In this document: positions 48,951-61,029 of the stretch, one piece after another
Position numbering within the stretch: position 1 is the first letter of the stretch
Layout: every line of letters starts with the position of its first letter
Assembly: GCA_900708905.1 (NCBI GenBank)
Contig: CAADRB010000019.1
Coordinates: forward strand, 561,514 to 625,513
Direction: 5' to 3'
Origin: Hymenolepis diminuta
Taxonomy: Eukaryota; Platyhelminthes; Cestoda; Cyclophyllidea; Hymenolepididae
DNA length: 64,000 nucleotides
Program-made: the position numbers and the translations under genes
The notes under the pieces: model-generated
What the model was told of the DNA's origin: nothing
Databases searched by the model: none
What the model saw: the letters and a program-made list of their open reading frames with translations, nothing else

Positions 48951-51900
48951 CATAAAGACATATGATTATCATATCTACTTGTTGGATTATGCGTATTGCG
49001 CTATTTCACACCCAGAGTGTGTTTTAAATGATAAATCATCTCTAGATTAGTCCAAAAAGTCCGGTGGTTTAGACAATTTAACTTCTCACAATGTTTATCG
49101 TCTCCATTACCACCACAGGGAAGTCATTTATAAACGAAGGATAGATTTAGTAGTCTTACATGTGCAGAATTCGGCATTTTACCAAGGCTCACTGCTCCGA
49201 CCTTCACCTCCCTTATTGTCCCCCTCCATATCGTTTCATTATGGCCAACAATAAGGGAAAAATTAGAATTGTTCTCTATGGCAAAGTAACTGACATTCTT
49301 TAGCAGCAAATCCTTAAAATGATAAATTGAAGGTAGTAGAAAGGATTTTGAAAATAAAATCAATATATCAAGGATTTTTACTTTACTTGATTTTTGGATT
49401 TGAGTTTTACAATATTTCACTGCTGGCTAGCTTGCGCCACAAAATTTGACCTTCAAAACTCGTCATTTGGATTGCCAACTAAATTTCTATTTACAATATT
49501 CAGTGCCTATCGACCGGTTGTTTAATTGTAATGGTCGACTTTGACACTTTAGTTCATTTTATCTTTCGTAAGTTGAAAAACATAATTTTCCTACTAGATG
49601 TTACGTAGTTTATTTGATGATATCGTACAGTAGCTTTATCATCTGTTGACATGTTTCCTTCTTTACGGAGTCATGCAGAGTGCTTCCACACTTTAATTAA
49701 AAATTCATTAAAATACGTTAAATCATTCTTAAATAGGAATGATCAAAGTATAATTTCTTATGCCTGCACTGTATGAATTCGATTAGTTTGCAAATACTTT
49801 CCCTTTTTAATTAGAAATTCCTTCATTACCCTTGATAACTTGCAAGTCCCATTTAGTAATTCATCTGAAAACAAGATAGATAAATGGCAGAATTTAAATC
49901 GGTTCCTCAAGTGGATGATTGACCTGTGTGCATCGCCACTGAAGTTTTGATGAATTGTCTAAATGTCAAGTCAATGGTAAAGAGGTACAAAGTGACCGAG
50001 AAGCTGACCACTTACATCGATACGATAATCCTATTCGATATTTCTCTCACCTAAATCCTCAAAAAGCATGTTTTATTTATAGTGCTTTTCCATTTTTTTT
50101 AATAAGAAGTGCCCACTTGACCTCGAATACCCTCTGCCAATTTCCGTATGAGAATTTGATGAAAAGGGTGAGAAATTTGATTTTTCAGAAGAAGTACTGA
50201 CCCTAATTTACCGCCAGCTAACCTCAGGAGCTGACGAGCTTTGATAGTATATGTCAACAAAATGTCAAGTTAAACAGCATTAGAACCTGAACTTAAAATA
50301 CAGTGCTGAAGAATTTTTTGACAAGGTGTTTACCACCTACATAGCGGTATACAAGAATTTCCTTCTTTCCCCTGGCTAGATTCGCTAAAGGGAGATCAAG
50401 AAAGCCTATTACTTACATTATAGAGTTTAGTTCAGTGGTAGTCAACGATGCAAAACAAAAAGATGCAGTGTAAATTAATTATAATAGAGTGGCTTGTAGA
50501 TTTGGACAAAAAATGGGAAGGTTTTAAGTAAGGAAACTTAACGTAATTTGGCAGATGGCATTTAAGAAATAACTGAAATTGGCATGGATTTTTAATATGG
50601 TGATGCTTGCGATGAAATATATAATACACAAGTTCAAATTCTATGAATACCAGGTAAGTACATTATTAGTCATTTCAAATAATGCACTAGGATCTACAGC
50701 AATAATTTGCATAGGTAAATTGTGTACAACCGTAGTGATTTAAAGTCACTAATCAATCAAACTTATCCCAGGCTCATCCACTTCAATTTCCAATTATGCT
50801 CCATCAGATCAAAGTGATGACCCAATTACCCCACCGTTATATATTCGTATTATGTGTGCTGTATTCCTAACCCTAAAGTTTTACTATATCGATATATCAT
50901 GCACGCAATTCTACTGCATCTGTACTTCATGTGTGGTTCCCTATTCTATACTAGTTTACAGTTCATTCATCCAACTATGTGTAATTTCCCGACTTTTAAC
51001 TACATTCACCAAATAAAAATGTAGTTTTTATTTCCCTTCATCACTGCTTAGGATATATAATCCCTACCTGTCTATGGGTCTCTGTTTGTGATGTGCCATT
51101 AATGCTTTCTTGTGTGTATACCCCGCACAATGCATACCTTCCGTCAGTACCGTTATTTCATTCTTGTGATTACCCTTTTCAGTGCATTCTTGTGTTTTAC
51201 AATTTTATGTACCTCTGTTCCATAAGCTTAGTACCGCGTTAAATCCAAGATTAGAGGGTATAAACCAAATTTCTAAAATTGGCATCCATCTAAGATATAC
51301 TGCATGATACTACATTTGGCATCACGATCAGTTTAATCTTCTAATAAATTTCAGAATAGTTTGATGTCCAGTAATGATTTAGTTGATCTTTGTTTCAAAT
51401 TCATCCTTTTCATTGATGTTAATTTCCAAACAAATAGGGGTATTTTGGATACAATAATTTTTCTCCTTTCTCTAATAGGTTATCTTTCTGGCTGAATTTT
51501 GAGAAACACGACTTATGATTGATTTTAATAATTTGTTGTTCTAACTCTTTAAATTAATAAAAGGTAATTATTAAAACTGCATTTTTATATTTTTTTAATT
51601 GAAAAATCTATTACTTTGTAAGTTGCAGACTGCAAAGGAATTCGGCTTTATTTAAGCTGGTCTAGCCACATTTTTTCCGCAGAATTTCGATTTACTTGAA
51701 ATAAATAGTTGATTTTAAGTCACAGAGCCTTGTTGATTTCTTGATTTCTATTATGGAGTATATTTCAGGATGAATGTCCGTTTTTCTAATCTCACCTTTC
51801 TAAACAGATATCGAATATAATTTTATTTATTAATCAATTCTGCGAAAAAAATCCAAAATATCATTTTCATTGAAATGAGCAATTTTTTAACAAAGTTTAT

Positions 51901-52380
51901 CATTGCATTTGGCTACATAATTCTTAACTTATTTATTGCAATAAATGAATTAAATTTCGAAGATTGTTCGTCATTCATTCATTCTATATTTCTATCAACT
52001 GCAACACAAGCTAGCGGAAATAATATTTTCATTATTTTGCTTTCTGCTTTTGAAAGGAAATTTGAAGAGAAAATTCCTTCAAAATTAGTTGAAGTCTTTC
52101 GAATTCTGAATTAACAACGCAAATGTAATTAGATATAATAAAATTTGGCGCAATTTATAGAATTTTTTTGTTTTTATTATAATAAACAATTCAGCCTTTA
52201 ACCTAAAATAATCTAGCCAACCTGACTAAATTAACCTAAGTTGTAAATCCAAGAGAGTTCTGGTCATTCGTTAGATGGAAAAAATATCGAAATACAATAT
52301 GATGAATGGGAAAGCGAGGTAATGTGTCATTTTCTCTATTGGTTATGAACCACCTAAGTGTCACCACGCAATGATGAATG
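48951..52380. other. AT-rich gene-free stretch
   Basis: No gene, RNA or transposon is recognised. A minus frame at 49.1-49.4k and a plus frame at 51.9-52.1k have no family resemblance or splice context. Confidence 0.4.
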
Positions 52381-52399
52381 ATGTGACTGGGGTCTCTAA

Positions 52400-52520
52400 T
52401 CGGGTTAAATAGGCTGTCAGTCACTTTGAGTAGTACCATGAAATATTGGCAACACCTGATGTCGGTGGCTGAAGTCCACTAACGTACTTTCTTCTCCACT
52501 TGCGTAAGATTCCAATACTA
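52400..52520 (-). repeat. Repeat block F, extra inverted copy (weak)
   Basis: Plus-strand ATATTGGCAACACCTGATGT followed by CGGTGGCTGAAGTCC resembles the reverse complement of F1 (GTATTGCTGCGATGTGGGTGG, then TCAGCACC). It is paired with the extra D block at 53.04-53.24k at the same spacing as D3-F3, which raises the chance that it is real. Confidence 0.3.
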
Positions 52521-53034
52521 TTCTGTCCGATATTTGAATAAAAGAGCATCAGGTAGTTGTTAATGATTTCGGATGGATCCTCAAAAGTGAGCATTGTATA
52601 TCCGGGTGACATGCACTTAAAAACAAAAGGATTTTTAGTAATGAGGATGCATAATTAAGCGAGTTCAATATTTAAATTGTGAAACGTTCTATTTAATTTC
52701 CGTAATAATAAATTAAGCTCCACTTTAGAATATTCATTTGCAAAAATTACAAAAATTTTCAAATTATTAGTATCTCTAATTTTGAGAAGAGATGAGGGAA
52801 ATTGGAGTTGTAGTTCTGTAATTTTTTTGTCTAAAGATAATGTAAAAAATCCTTTTTGTAATTCTTGCAGGTTCTCTTATGTTTTACGCAATTAAAGTGA
52901 AATTTTCTAGTTCACCTCCTCTCCAGAAAGTCAGAAATAATGCAAATGTAAATACAACTCCAAGAAATTTCTCAGCAATTATTTCTAATTAGCCTGATAA
53001 AAGTATGCATCCATCGACTGAACCTTTTGCTTAC

Positions 53035-53245
53035 TAGCAGGGAACGGAATCTGAGAAAGACGCTCACATCAAGGTTGGCGGTAAACTCATGGTTGTTAGG
53101 TGATTTGATCCTCTCTCCTTACTTCTGTCTAGCAATCTACTTGTTACTCAATCAAAGTCTACTCCATCTCTACCCTCTCTCCTAATTTCACATAAATGAG
53201 TTCTTCATCTACTGTTCCGTTCATCAGTGTGTAAGTTTAAGGAGT
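53035..53245 (-). repeat. Repeat block D, extra inverted copy
   Basis: A direct duplicate of part of D3 (54.37-54.56k) in the same orientation: GGTAAACTCATGG against GGTAAATTCATGG, CTCTCTCCTTACTTCTG against CTCTCTCCCTCCATCCTTCTG, CTACTGTTCCG against TTACTGTTCCT. D3 and this copy are about 1.3 kb apart. Confidence 0.6.
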
Positions 53246-53694
53246 TGGCATAACATTCAGAATTTAAAATTGATAATTTACAGTAAACCATTCATATTAC
53301 AACTTAATTAACGGGGATAAGTGAACATCAACCGAGATACCATGGGTTCATCCATTTTCTCTTGAGAGATTCCTATCTTTCCTCATAGCTGGATTATTTT
53401 CCTTCTTTTTCATTTTATCGTTTATCATAAAGGGCATTATTTTTCTTTCTTTAACAAATAAACTGATTATTTTAAATTCGATATCTGGTATTGTTTAGCC
53501 TTATATGATCGCAAATTCAATCGTTATTTACAGTCGCAAAATAGAACACTTTTAATTAATTTACTGGCAAGCACACTTTTAGGTATTTAGGTGGGAGAAA
53601 GATACTTAGATGTAACGTGATGAGGTAATAATCTGACATTTTCCCTTATCACTGGCAATCAGCCCACTCAAATCAGCAACACAACAAAAGGATG

Positions 53695-53790
53695 GTGGAT
53701 ATTCTAGGGCTATGTAATCAAGTCAAGTGGGTTGCCAATCACCTTGGGTGCCAATATAAGATACTAATTACATAAGATGTGTGCGGCCAA
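53695..53790 (-). repeat. Repeat block F, copy 3
   Basis: The reverse complement reads TTAGTATCTTATA, GGCACC, CCCACTTGACTTGATTACAT and CCTAGAATAT. This matches F1 (CCCACTTGACCTGATTACGA, then GCTAGACATAT) and F2 (TAGTATCTTATA, GCACC). Confidence 0.6.
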
Positions 53791-54349
53791 CCCACACACT
53801 ATCAAAATTTCTTCCTCTGCCTTATCACAACAGGTATCAGTATTATTCAATCCGCCCCGTGGAAGTTTAATGTTAAAAGGAAATAGTCAAATTAAGATGA
53901 GCTTCCGTGCTTGCCTCCCAAAAAAGTTGGACACTTGAATGATGTATAATTATAAAGAAGTAGGTTTCGGTTGACATAGACTGATACTGTATGGGTTAAC
54001 ATTCCAATTGATCTAAAATTTTATCGTCAAACACAGTAAATGGAAATGAATATATGCTGCCTTCCAATTCATGCTTTAAAATTTTTTTTATTTTCCTAAA
54101 TAGTCTAACGAAATTGCTGCGCTTGAATTTATGTATTAATTTAGATGTTTAAAAATGTCATTCATTGAAAAATAATGCAAGAAATCTTTACTTTTAATTT
54201 TTTAAAGTCATTCTTAAACATAATTTGTCTAAAAAGCTTCAGACAACAAGTGATTTAATCACTATTTCCTCCAAAAATTTAGAACTGATGCCACTTCAAA
54301 AGTGGAAAGTAATAATTATGCCTTCTTTAGTTCATTAATTAGCTAACAG

Positions 54350-54725
54350 CTGGAGAATAGAACTTCAGAGGTCCACTTGCATGAACCTTAGTGGTAAATT
54401 CATGGCAGTCATGGGCTTCGGTTCTCTCTCCCTCCATCCTTCTGCCCAGCAACCTAGCACACATAAGGAGCCTTTGTAACCCCTCCTCTCCCACCCCACT
54501 CCATTCCGTCTCATCATCCTCCCGTAAACCAAATTCTCCATTTACTGTTCCTGCCTTAGAGACTGTTTGCACTAGCATTGCTAGACATCGAGGTAGGTTG
54601 ATTTTAAAGCACCATCTGCCGATTAAGGGGAGGATCGAAGAGAATGCTGTGCTACTCAGCAGAAAGCCTCCCATCCCCATAACTCAATTGTGTGTGTCTA
54701 TGCGACCTGTGAGGTCTACCCGGCA
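54350..54725 (-). repeat. Repeat block D, copy 3
   Basis: The reverse complement has the D landmarks in order: agACCTCACAGG, ACACACAATTGAG, ATCAACCTACCTC, GGAACAGTAAATGG, a G-A-rich tract, and CCTCTGAAGTTCTATTCTCC. Open frames of 113 and 115 codons cross it on opposite strands, but they are absent from D1 and D2, so they are composition artefacts and not genes. Confidence 0.75.
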
Positions 54726-56875
54726 AAGTGCGAAGTAAAGGAGCATGATAGTAAAAGCTACAGAAGGGGCTGAAAAAACTTAAAATAAAATAATATTCAC
54801 AGTAGGAGTGATTGACATGTTTGACTTTAAATGGAAGAGAATTATTGTACTCAAAATATAAATGGTATCCTTAAATAGTAAGTTCAATTTACTAATACGT
54901 ATTATATATTCGTGAGTTAATACGTTAATTCGAAACTCATGATCTTTTAATGTTTTTCTACAAAGGGACAACTGTTTCTCTAAAATCTATAATAAAATTT
55001 GATATTTTGGACAAAACTGGCAAAAATTAGCAATACACCACTTTTTAAATGTTTGACATTTATAGATTTGGTCTAGGGTTGCAAAATGGCATGAAGATAT
55101 GTTAATAGTAAATCAGTGATTAACATACAAATAAGGATTGGTCACTCGTAGCCAATAAAGAATCAATTTCTTTCTTATATAAAAGTTAACGAAATCAAGC
55201 TTTTGGAATGTAGATTTCTAAATTGCTAATGCTGAATTCATTAAAATGCGGAAAGGGAACGATTTCAGTTTTAAAATAATAACATAAGGAGCGTTGTGCT
55301 TTGTTGTAGATTCCAATTGAACTACGCCATTGATTTCTTCACTTACTCTACTCAAGTGTGTTTTTCCTGTTTCGCCCCCATTCCCATCCCTAATGACTAT
55401 TTCATTCCCACAAAGACCTATTTTCCCCTTTCAAATGCATGCTAGTCTTTGTGTGTGTTTTAGCGTCTGTATAGTTTTCATAAATAAAATCACATCGGTC
55501 GAGTTGAGTATTGTCTCTGCCTTTGTCTCTTCGTAGTTAACTACTTAGAGGATATAACAGGATGATCACAAAATTTCATGTTCTTATCCAAAAATTATAA
55601 AGTCTATTTGATCAATAAAAATTGTATTTTCACAAATACAATTTGGACATTAAATCATTTTCAAGCTGTATATACCTCGTAAATTCTACATCTTGCATTT
55701 TCATGGGATTTATGCAATGGAAGATACCTATTTATTTTACCAAAATAAACAAAACATTTACTGTTTAGAGTGTGATCGACTACTGCTTATTCCCTTTTTA
55801 ACTGCCAAAAAACCTAATCCTTCTCATTTTATAAATGGTTGTATTAATTCTTTAGTTCGGACCCATTTTGCATGAATTTCGTCACACAATTTGATTAATT
55901 TAGCATTTATAAAATGTATTTATTTGCTGCAAAATTCTGGCTTCTAATCGAAAGAACATAAGACTATATCTTGGATATTCGATCATCGTGTTTTCGTGCT
56001 ATCTCTGGTGCCATGGAGTTAGCGGTGTAAGAAAAATGACCACTTAAAACTATGATATAATTTGCAGTGAATTATGGCAGTATTGACGGGCATAGACTTC
56101 CCCCTACTTATATTGTTCTAAAATGTCCAACAAGTATTTTCTTGATCTGATAAACACAGGTATCCATTCACAAACCTTTATAAAATTCCAGGTTTCAGTC
56201 TATTATTAACTTTCACATTATGTATGATTTGATAGGAGCAAGAAATAAGTTTATTACTATTTAATACATGGTTTTTTATTTCATTTTTAATATCTGAAAT
56301 ATATATAAATAACTAGATTGTAAATTTACGAGTAATTAAATTTTCTGACCAAATTTGTACACAGTGTTTAAATGAGATTTCAATTATTTGTCTCTATTAG
56401 TGTAATATAAAAGGATGAAACTTGATCAAATACAGAAAAGTGTTTTTAGAATACTTATTTTAAGTGAGTATCATCTAAGATTAAGGAGAATGGTTTTAGA
56501 ATTAAAAAGAAAACAGCTTTGTTTAAGATTATGACAATATAAGTGTTAACATATCATAATTTAAGCAAAATATATGTCAAAATGGTGTAAATTTTTTCCT
56601 TATGAAAGACATAAAATATCTCAACTGTATGCATAAATCTGCCGAAGCTATTTCCAAATGTATGAAGGAAGAAGAAAGTATTGCATAATTGAACAAAAAC
56701 CATAACTTTACTAAACTAAATCTTCCCCGAAAGAGATTGCGAAATGAAACGAAGAAGAAAATTGGCAGCTTCCAAATGGAGAATTAACTGACGAATAGGG
56801 GCAAAAAATAGATTTGGCAAGTAGGATGCTAATGACATTTCGTGAGGAAAAACAATACAATTAAGAGGATTGATC
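54726..56875. other. AT-rich spacer between D3 and E3
   Basis: No exons, RNA genes or mobile elements are recognised. Its length is close to the E-D spacing of copy 2. Confidence 0.4.
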
Positions 56876-56879
56876 AGCA

Positions 56880-57005
56880 CACAAAGGAACTGATTTTATA
56901 GGTGAAGGTATAATGCGGATGCATTGCATCATTAATGTGTGCGATTCTGGGAAATTTCAAGGTAGACTGTAGCCAGAAAAAGATAGAAACCGAACTGTTT
57001 CGGTA
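56880..57005 (-). repeat. Repeat block E, copy 3
   Basis: The reverse complement carries AAATTTCCCAGAATCGCACA, continuing to ACATTAATGATGCA as in E2, then TACACC-like TATACCTTCA and AAAATCAGTTCC. Confidence 0.75.
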
Positions 57006-57659
57006 CTTTCTTTACCCTTAAGTCAATTCTGCTGCAAGTGCAAAATTGTCACTGTTTAATGGCATAGTTGTAGGTATCATTTTAATTTTCCTTTCTCTTC
57101 TTATCAGACTAATAAATATAAAAGGTCGCAGGACATTTAATAAATATATTAGAAGAAATGCATGAGAAGATAAAGGTATATTGACGAAATTTTTATGACC
57201 TTCAGTGACTCACAAGTTAAACAACTGTTTTCCAATAAAATTGCTTAAGTAAAAGTTATATATCTAAAGCCTTGTCCTTGTTATGTTTGTCAAAGATTTT
57301 CTGATTTGTTCACTTTTATATTGCGCAAATTAACCCAACTGTTCAGTGCACATATATAAAATGCACAACCATGTAGTTTCTTTTAGAATACAATATTTCG
57401 TATACGAAAAATTGATCGACCATTTCATGATCAATCAATATCAACTATATTCGATCCTAATTATTAGCATATTCTCAGTTTCTTGACAAAATAGTCATTA
57501 ACGGATCTGATTTTAGGCTCCATATTAAAAATAACTGAGGCCAATACGGAAATTAGGGCATTCCTTTCATAATATTTAATTTTTACTACCTAATCTTTCC
57601 TCTGAACCTCATACTATTTAAAAATTTATCTCACCCTTAAATGTGGTTCATTAATTTTG

Positions 57660-58010
57660 CTGCTACGGTAAAATGTGCAAGAGAGTGGACAAAGCTAGAT
57701 TCTGTCTGGAAACCAGGTCAAACCAAGTGGTGTTAATAGCAAGCGTTGGGCGTAACACTCCGACTCCCCGAACAAGTCTAATTGATAGATTTCGTTGGTA
57801 AAACACAGGTGTGCAAAAGGGGAAACCCACACAACAGCACCAACCCACGAGAAAGATGCCCACCTGTTATTTGGCCTGTCGAGAGAAGATGGTGGAACCG
57901 CCCTAGTGTTAGGTAATTGGAATCATTGGATTTTCCCAAGAAACGGCACTATCTCAACCGACTATACTAACGTGTGAACACTTTTAGCTTTCTCGCCCCG
58001 TCCTGCGTAG
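57660..58010 (-). repeat. Repeat block C, copy 3
   Basis: The reverse complement matches C2 throughout: TTTCTTGGG, CTTTCTCGTGGGTTGGTGCT (identical), TGTGTGGGTTTCCCC, TATCAATTAGACTTGTTC and CCAGACAGAA. It also shares CGACAGGCC and an AATAACAGGT stretch with C1, which C2 lacks. Copy 3 thus bridges copies 1 and 2. Confidence 0.75.
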
Positions 58011-58489
58011 GTGATATTTCCGGGCCAGGGGCTGATTATTACTTGAGCCATGAAAGCAATTTCGGGAAAAATGGATACTTCAGAGGTGAATGAAGGCTTA
58101 TTCCCTTCTAAAAAACCAAATATAAGCCAGAGCGCCATTGGCCATTTAAAGTTTTAAGTAAGCTTATATTAGAAATATTAAGTATTAAAATTCTAAATAG
58201 ATCTTTTTTTTCTTTCTGTGTGGAAGATAGAAATAGTGCATAATATAACTAATACCTTATCTTGAAGAGAAATATCCAGTATTTATTTTTCCAACTTTAA
58301 AACTTTTCTATATGGAAGGAAAAAATATTGCCAAAAATGCAGAAATCTGTTTCCTTAAACTTTCCTAACTATATTCACTTAAAAACAATAAATAAGGATT
58401 AATATTAACTGAAATTTCCGTAAATCATCTTTACTCCTTTCAGCCAATCCCAACCACCGCCAAAAAGTTGAATATTTGGTCATATCTGT

Positions 58490-58745
58490 CTCCGTTTAGA
58501 CCACCCCACAAGTTCCTTCTTGCTCATGTTTACATTTATAGGTTTGTTTGAAGATGAGATGGGGAAAGAAATAGACCACACATAAGTGAACTAGGCTGAG
58601 TTTCCGCGCGGCGCTTGTGCTTCTTAGGGATCAAAGTTTTTTCTCGTCTCCTTCTCCTCAGACCCACCTCAAACTTATCTCCTTTGCTCTGTGCAGTCAA
58701 GCACTAACTAACTGCGGACCTATGACCAAATAAGTGGGAAGAGAT
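58490..58745 (-). repeat. Repeat block B, copy 3
   Basis: The reverse complement matches B2 (26.83-27.08k): GTTAGTTAGTGCTTGACTGCA, AGGTGGGTCTGAG, GAAAAAACTTTGATCC, GTGTGGTCTAT and CTTCAAACAAAC. It shares GAAACTCAGCC with B1. Confidence 0.75.
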
Positions 58746-60600
58746 TTGGGTTAAGCAACATTATTCCTCTAAACGTAGCTAAGATACCCTGAATTTATGA
58801 AAATATATTTACGTGCAACAGATAACAATTTTCAATTGTCTAGCAACCTTCCTAAGAAAATGTGAAAAAGTGAGAGAGAATTATATTTCAGGATGCCCGA
58901 AGTTGATGTAGGAATAATCTTTTTATTAACCCCAGACAAAGACTTCACCCAACTTAATAGGCTTATTTGGAGCTACCAACGACTAAGTGGACACATTCGG
59001 TCGCAGATCCTTGAAAAGAATTGTTAAAATTTTATATAGAAACTTCTCTGTGCATCCGGTAAATTAAATGTTTAGGGTTGTTAATTTTAAGTTGTTAATT
59101 AAGTTTTTTATGCTATTTGCAACTTCTCGAGCAAATTGACTTACCTTTTATCAGTAATATAGAGTAATAATGTGAATGTGCTAGATACAACTTAAGTAAC
59201 AGAAAAATGAAAATAATTTAATTTATAAACTAAAGATAGCTTGCAAATTCATACAGTTCTCGTAATATTCAAGACAAGTCATTTTAAATGATCAAAAACT
59301 ACTTAGTTTTACAAGGTAGTTTAGTTTAAGAATTTCAGGTTCATTCATGTAGAACCTACATTCACAAGTGGTACGCTGATAATTAAGCGTCAGAAACCAT
59401 CGACTCTGAATCTAAATATGAGCAACGGAAATTTGCACTTTTCACTTTATTTGTTGGCAATAGAGGACCAGATGGTGCATAACATTCAACATCTAAGTAT
59501 TTCTAAAAAGATATTGAGTAAAATAAGAATATATCGATATCGAAATATCTTGATTTTTGTTTGTTTGACGATTGGATATATCGAGGTTTTACAGCTTTAC
59601 TGAAAAGTGAGAGAAAGACAGAACTGTTCGGATTCATATGAAAAATAATACTCAAGAGCACTTGCAAGGAAACTTAAAAGTTTATTAACATTTTGCGATA
59701 ACAAAACATTAATAATTATGAATTATTTTTTTCCGAATTATTTTTTAATAATTTATCATATACTTGATTAATAAATAAGACTAAAAGAACCACTATTAAA
59801 ATTTTTTAAATTATCATGCTAATTAGATAGTAAGAAAATGGACAAGTTTGAAACACTAAAAGGCATATCGTCGAGCTAGGTGAAGATTTAATGAGTCCAT
59901 ACTCACCAAGTACTTCAAATGAAACAAAGGAAACTTTCTTTTTTCTTTTCCTAAATTTCTTCACTCTCCTTCCGACCATTCACCATTGCTATTATAAACT
60001 TTCCTTTTACTCTTGTAGAAGAATATTCATTTTGGGAGAAGATAGTCTATAGAGGTTGTTTGAAATAATATGTAGGACCTTTACTTTACTTGCTTTCACA
60101 TGAACTGGAAGCCCTAAACTAAAATTGACGCCATCAATTTACTAAAAATGACCATATTAACTTTATATTAGTATATCCGGGTAATATCTATTCAAGTTAA
60201 CTGATTATTAAGTAATTAGATGCCGGATCAAGTTAAGCGTCTTTTAATCCAAACGTGATAGCAGAATCAAAACTCTAAAAGACTATTTGCACTTTTTCCT
60301 TCAAAATGTATTTAAAATTATATCCTCAAGAAAAACAAGAAGAATCACGTTTTAACGTGAGTTCAATACCCATCCGTAAAAGCCCAGTGATAGCAAATTA
60401 ATTTCAATGATTGATCTTGGCTCAAGAAAGCGTGACTAAAAGAAAATTTTAAAATTAGTGAGACTTTAGAATAGCACGAATTCATCCGAAATGAAAACAT
60501 TAGATGTAATCCTTTATATGATTGTTAAAATTGTTTCAAAAAGTAAATTATCTTATAGTCAAACTAAATATTACTAATAATATATTTTAACAAATTTTTC
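58746..60600. other. AT-rich spacer between B3 and the gap
   Basis: Nothing recognised beyond AT-rich sequence. The frame at 59418-59603 has no family resemblance. Confidence 0.4.
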
Positions 60601-60675
60601 GGACTGAGACTTACATTAATCAGCGCGCGGGTTAATGAGAGCTGCTTTGTAAAACAAATATTTCACTATATTATC

Positions 60676-60988
60676 NNNNNNNNNNNNNNNNNNNNNNNNN
60701 NNNNNNNNNNNNNNNNNNNNNNNNNNNNNNNNNNNNNNNNNNNNNNNNNNNNNNNNNNNNNNNNNNNNNNNNNNNNNNNNNNNNNNNNNNNNNNNNNNNN
60801 NNNNNNNNNNNNNNNNNNNNNNNNNNNNNNNNNNNNNNNNNNNNNNNNNNNNNNNNNNNNNNNNNNNNNNNNNNNNNNNNNNNNNNNNNNNNNNNNNNNN
60901 NNNNNNNNNNNNNNNNNNNNNNNNNNNNNNNNNNNNNNNNNNNNNNNNNNNNNNNNNNNNNNNNNNNNNNNNNNNNNNNNNNNNNNNN
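60676..60988. other. Assembly gap, 313 N
   Basis: Unsequenced run. Its right edge (60,989-61,022) is the reverse complement of the left edge of the CpG-rich block G at 25.01k, and its left flank is also CG-rich (CAGCGCGCGGG at 60.62k). The missing bases therefore most likely hold block G of copy 3, whose GC-rich composition could explain the gap. Two long frames predicted across it consist of unknown residues and are not genes. Confidence 0.95.
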
Positions 60989-61025
60989 GGGACGCACGCC
61001 GCACCCCGGGCATTCCATTTAACAT
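60989..61025 (-). repeat. Repeat block G, copy 3 (edge visible beside the gap)
   Basis: The reverse complement reads AATGGAATGCCCGGGGTGCG, then GCGTGCGTCCC, matching the start of block G2 at 25.01-25.05k with a handful of changes. The position between A3 and B3 agrees with copy 2. Confidence 0.65.
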
Positions 61026-61029
61026 GGAA

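Noticed and set aside
54339..54738. Overlapping 113- and 115-codon open frames on opposite strands
   Set aside because: They lie in repeat block D. Neither frame is open in D1, D2 or the extra D copy, and the two strands cannot both be explained as genes. They are composition-driven.
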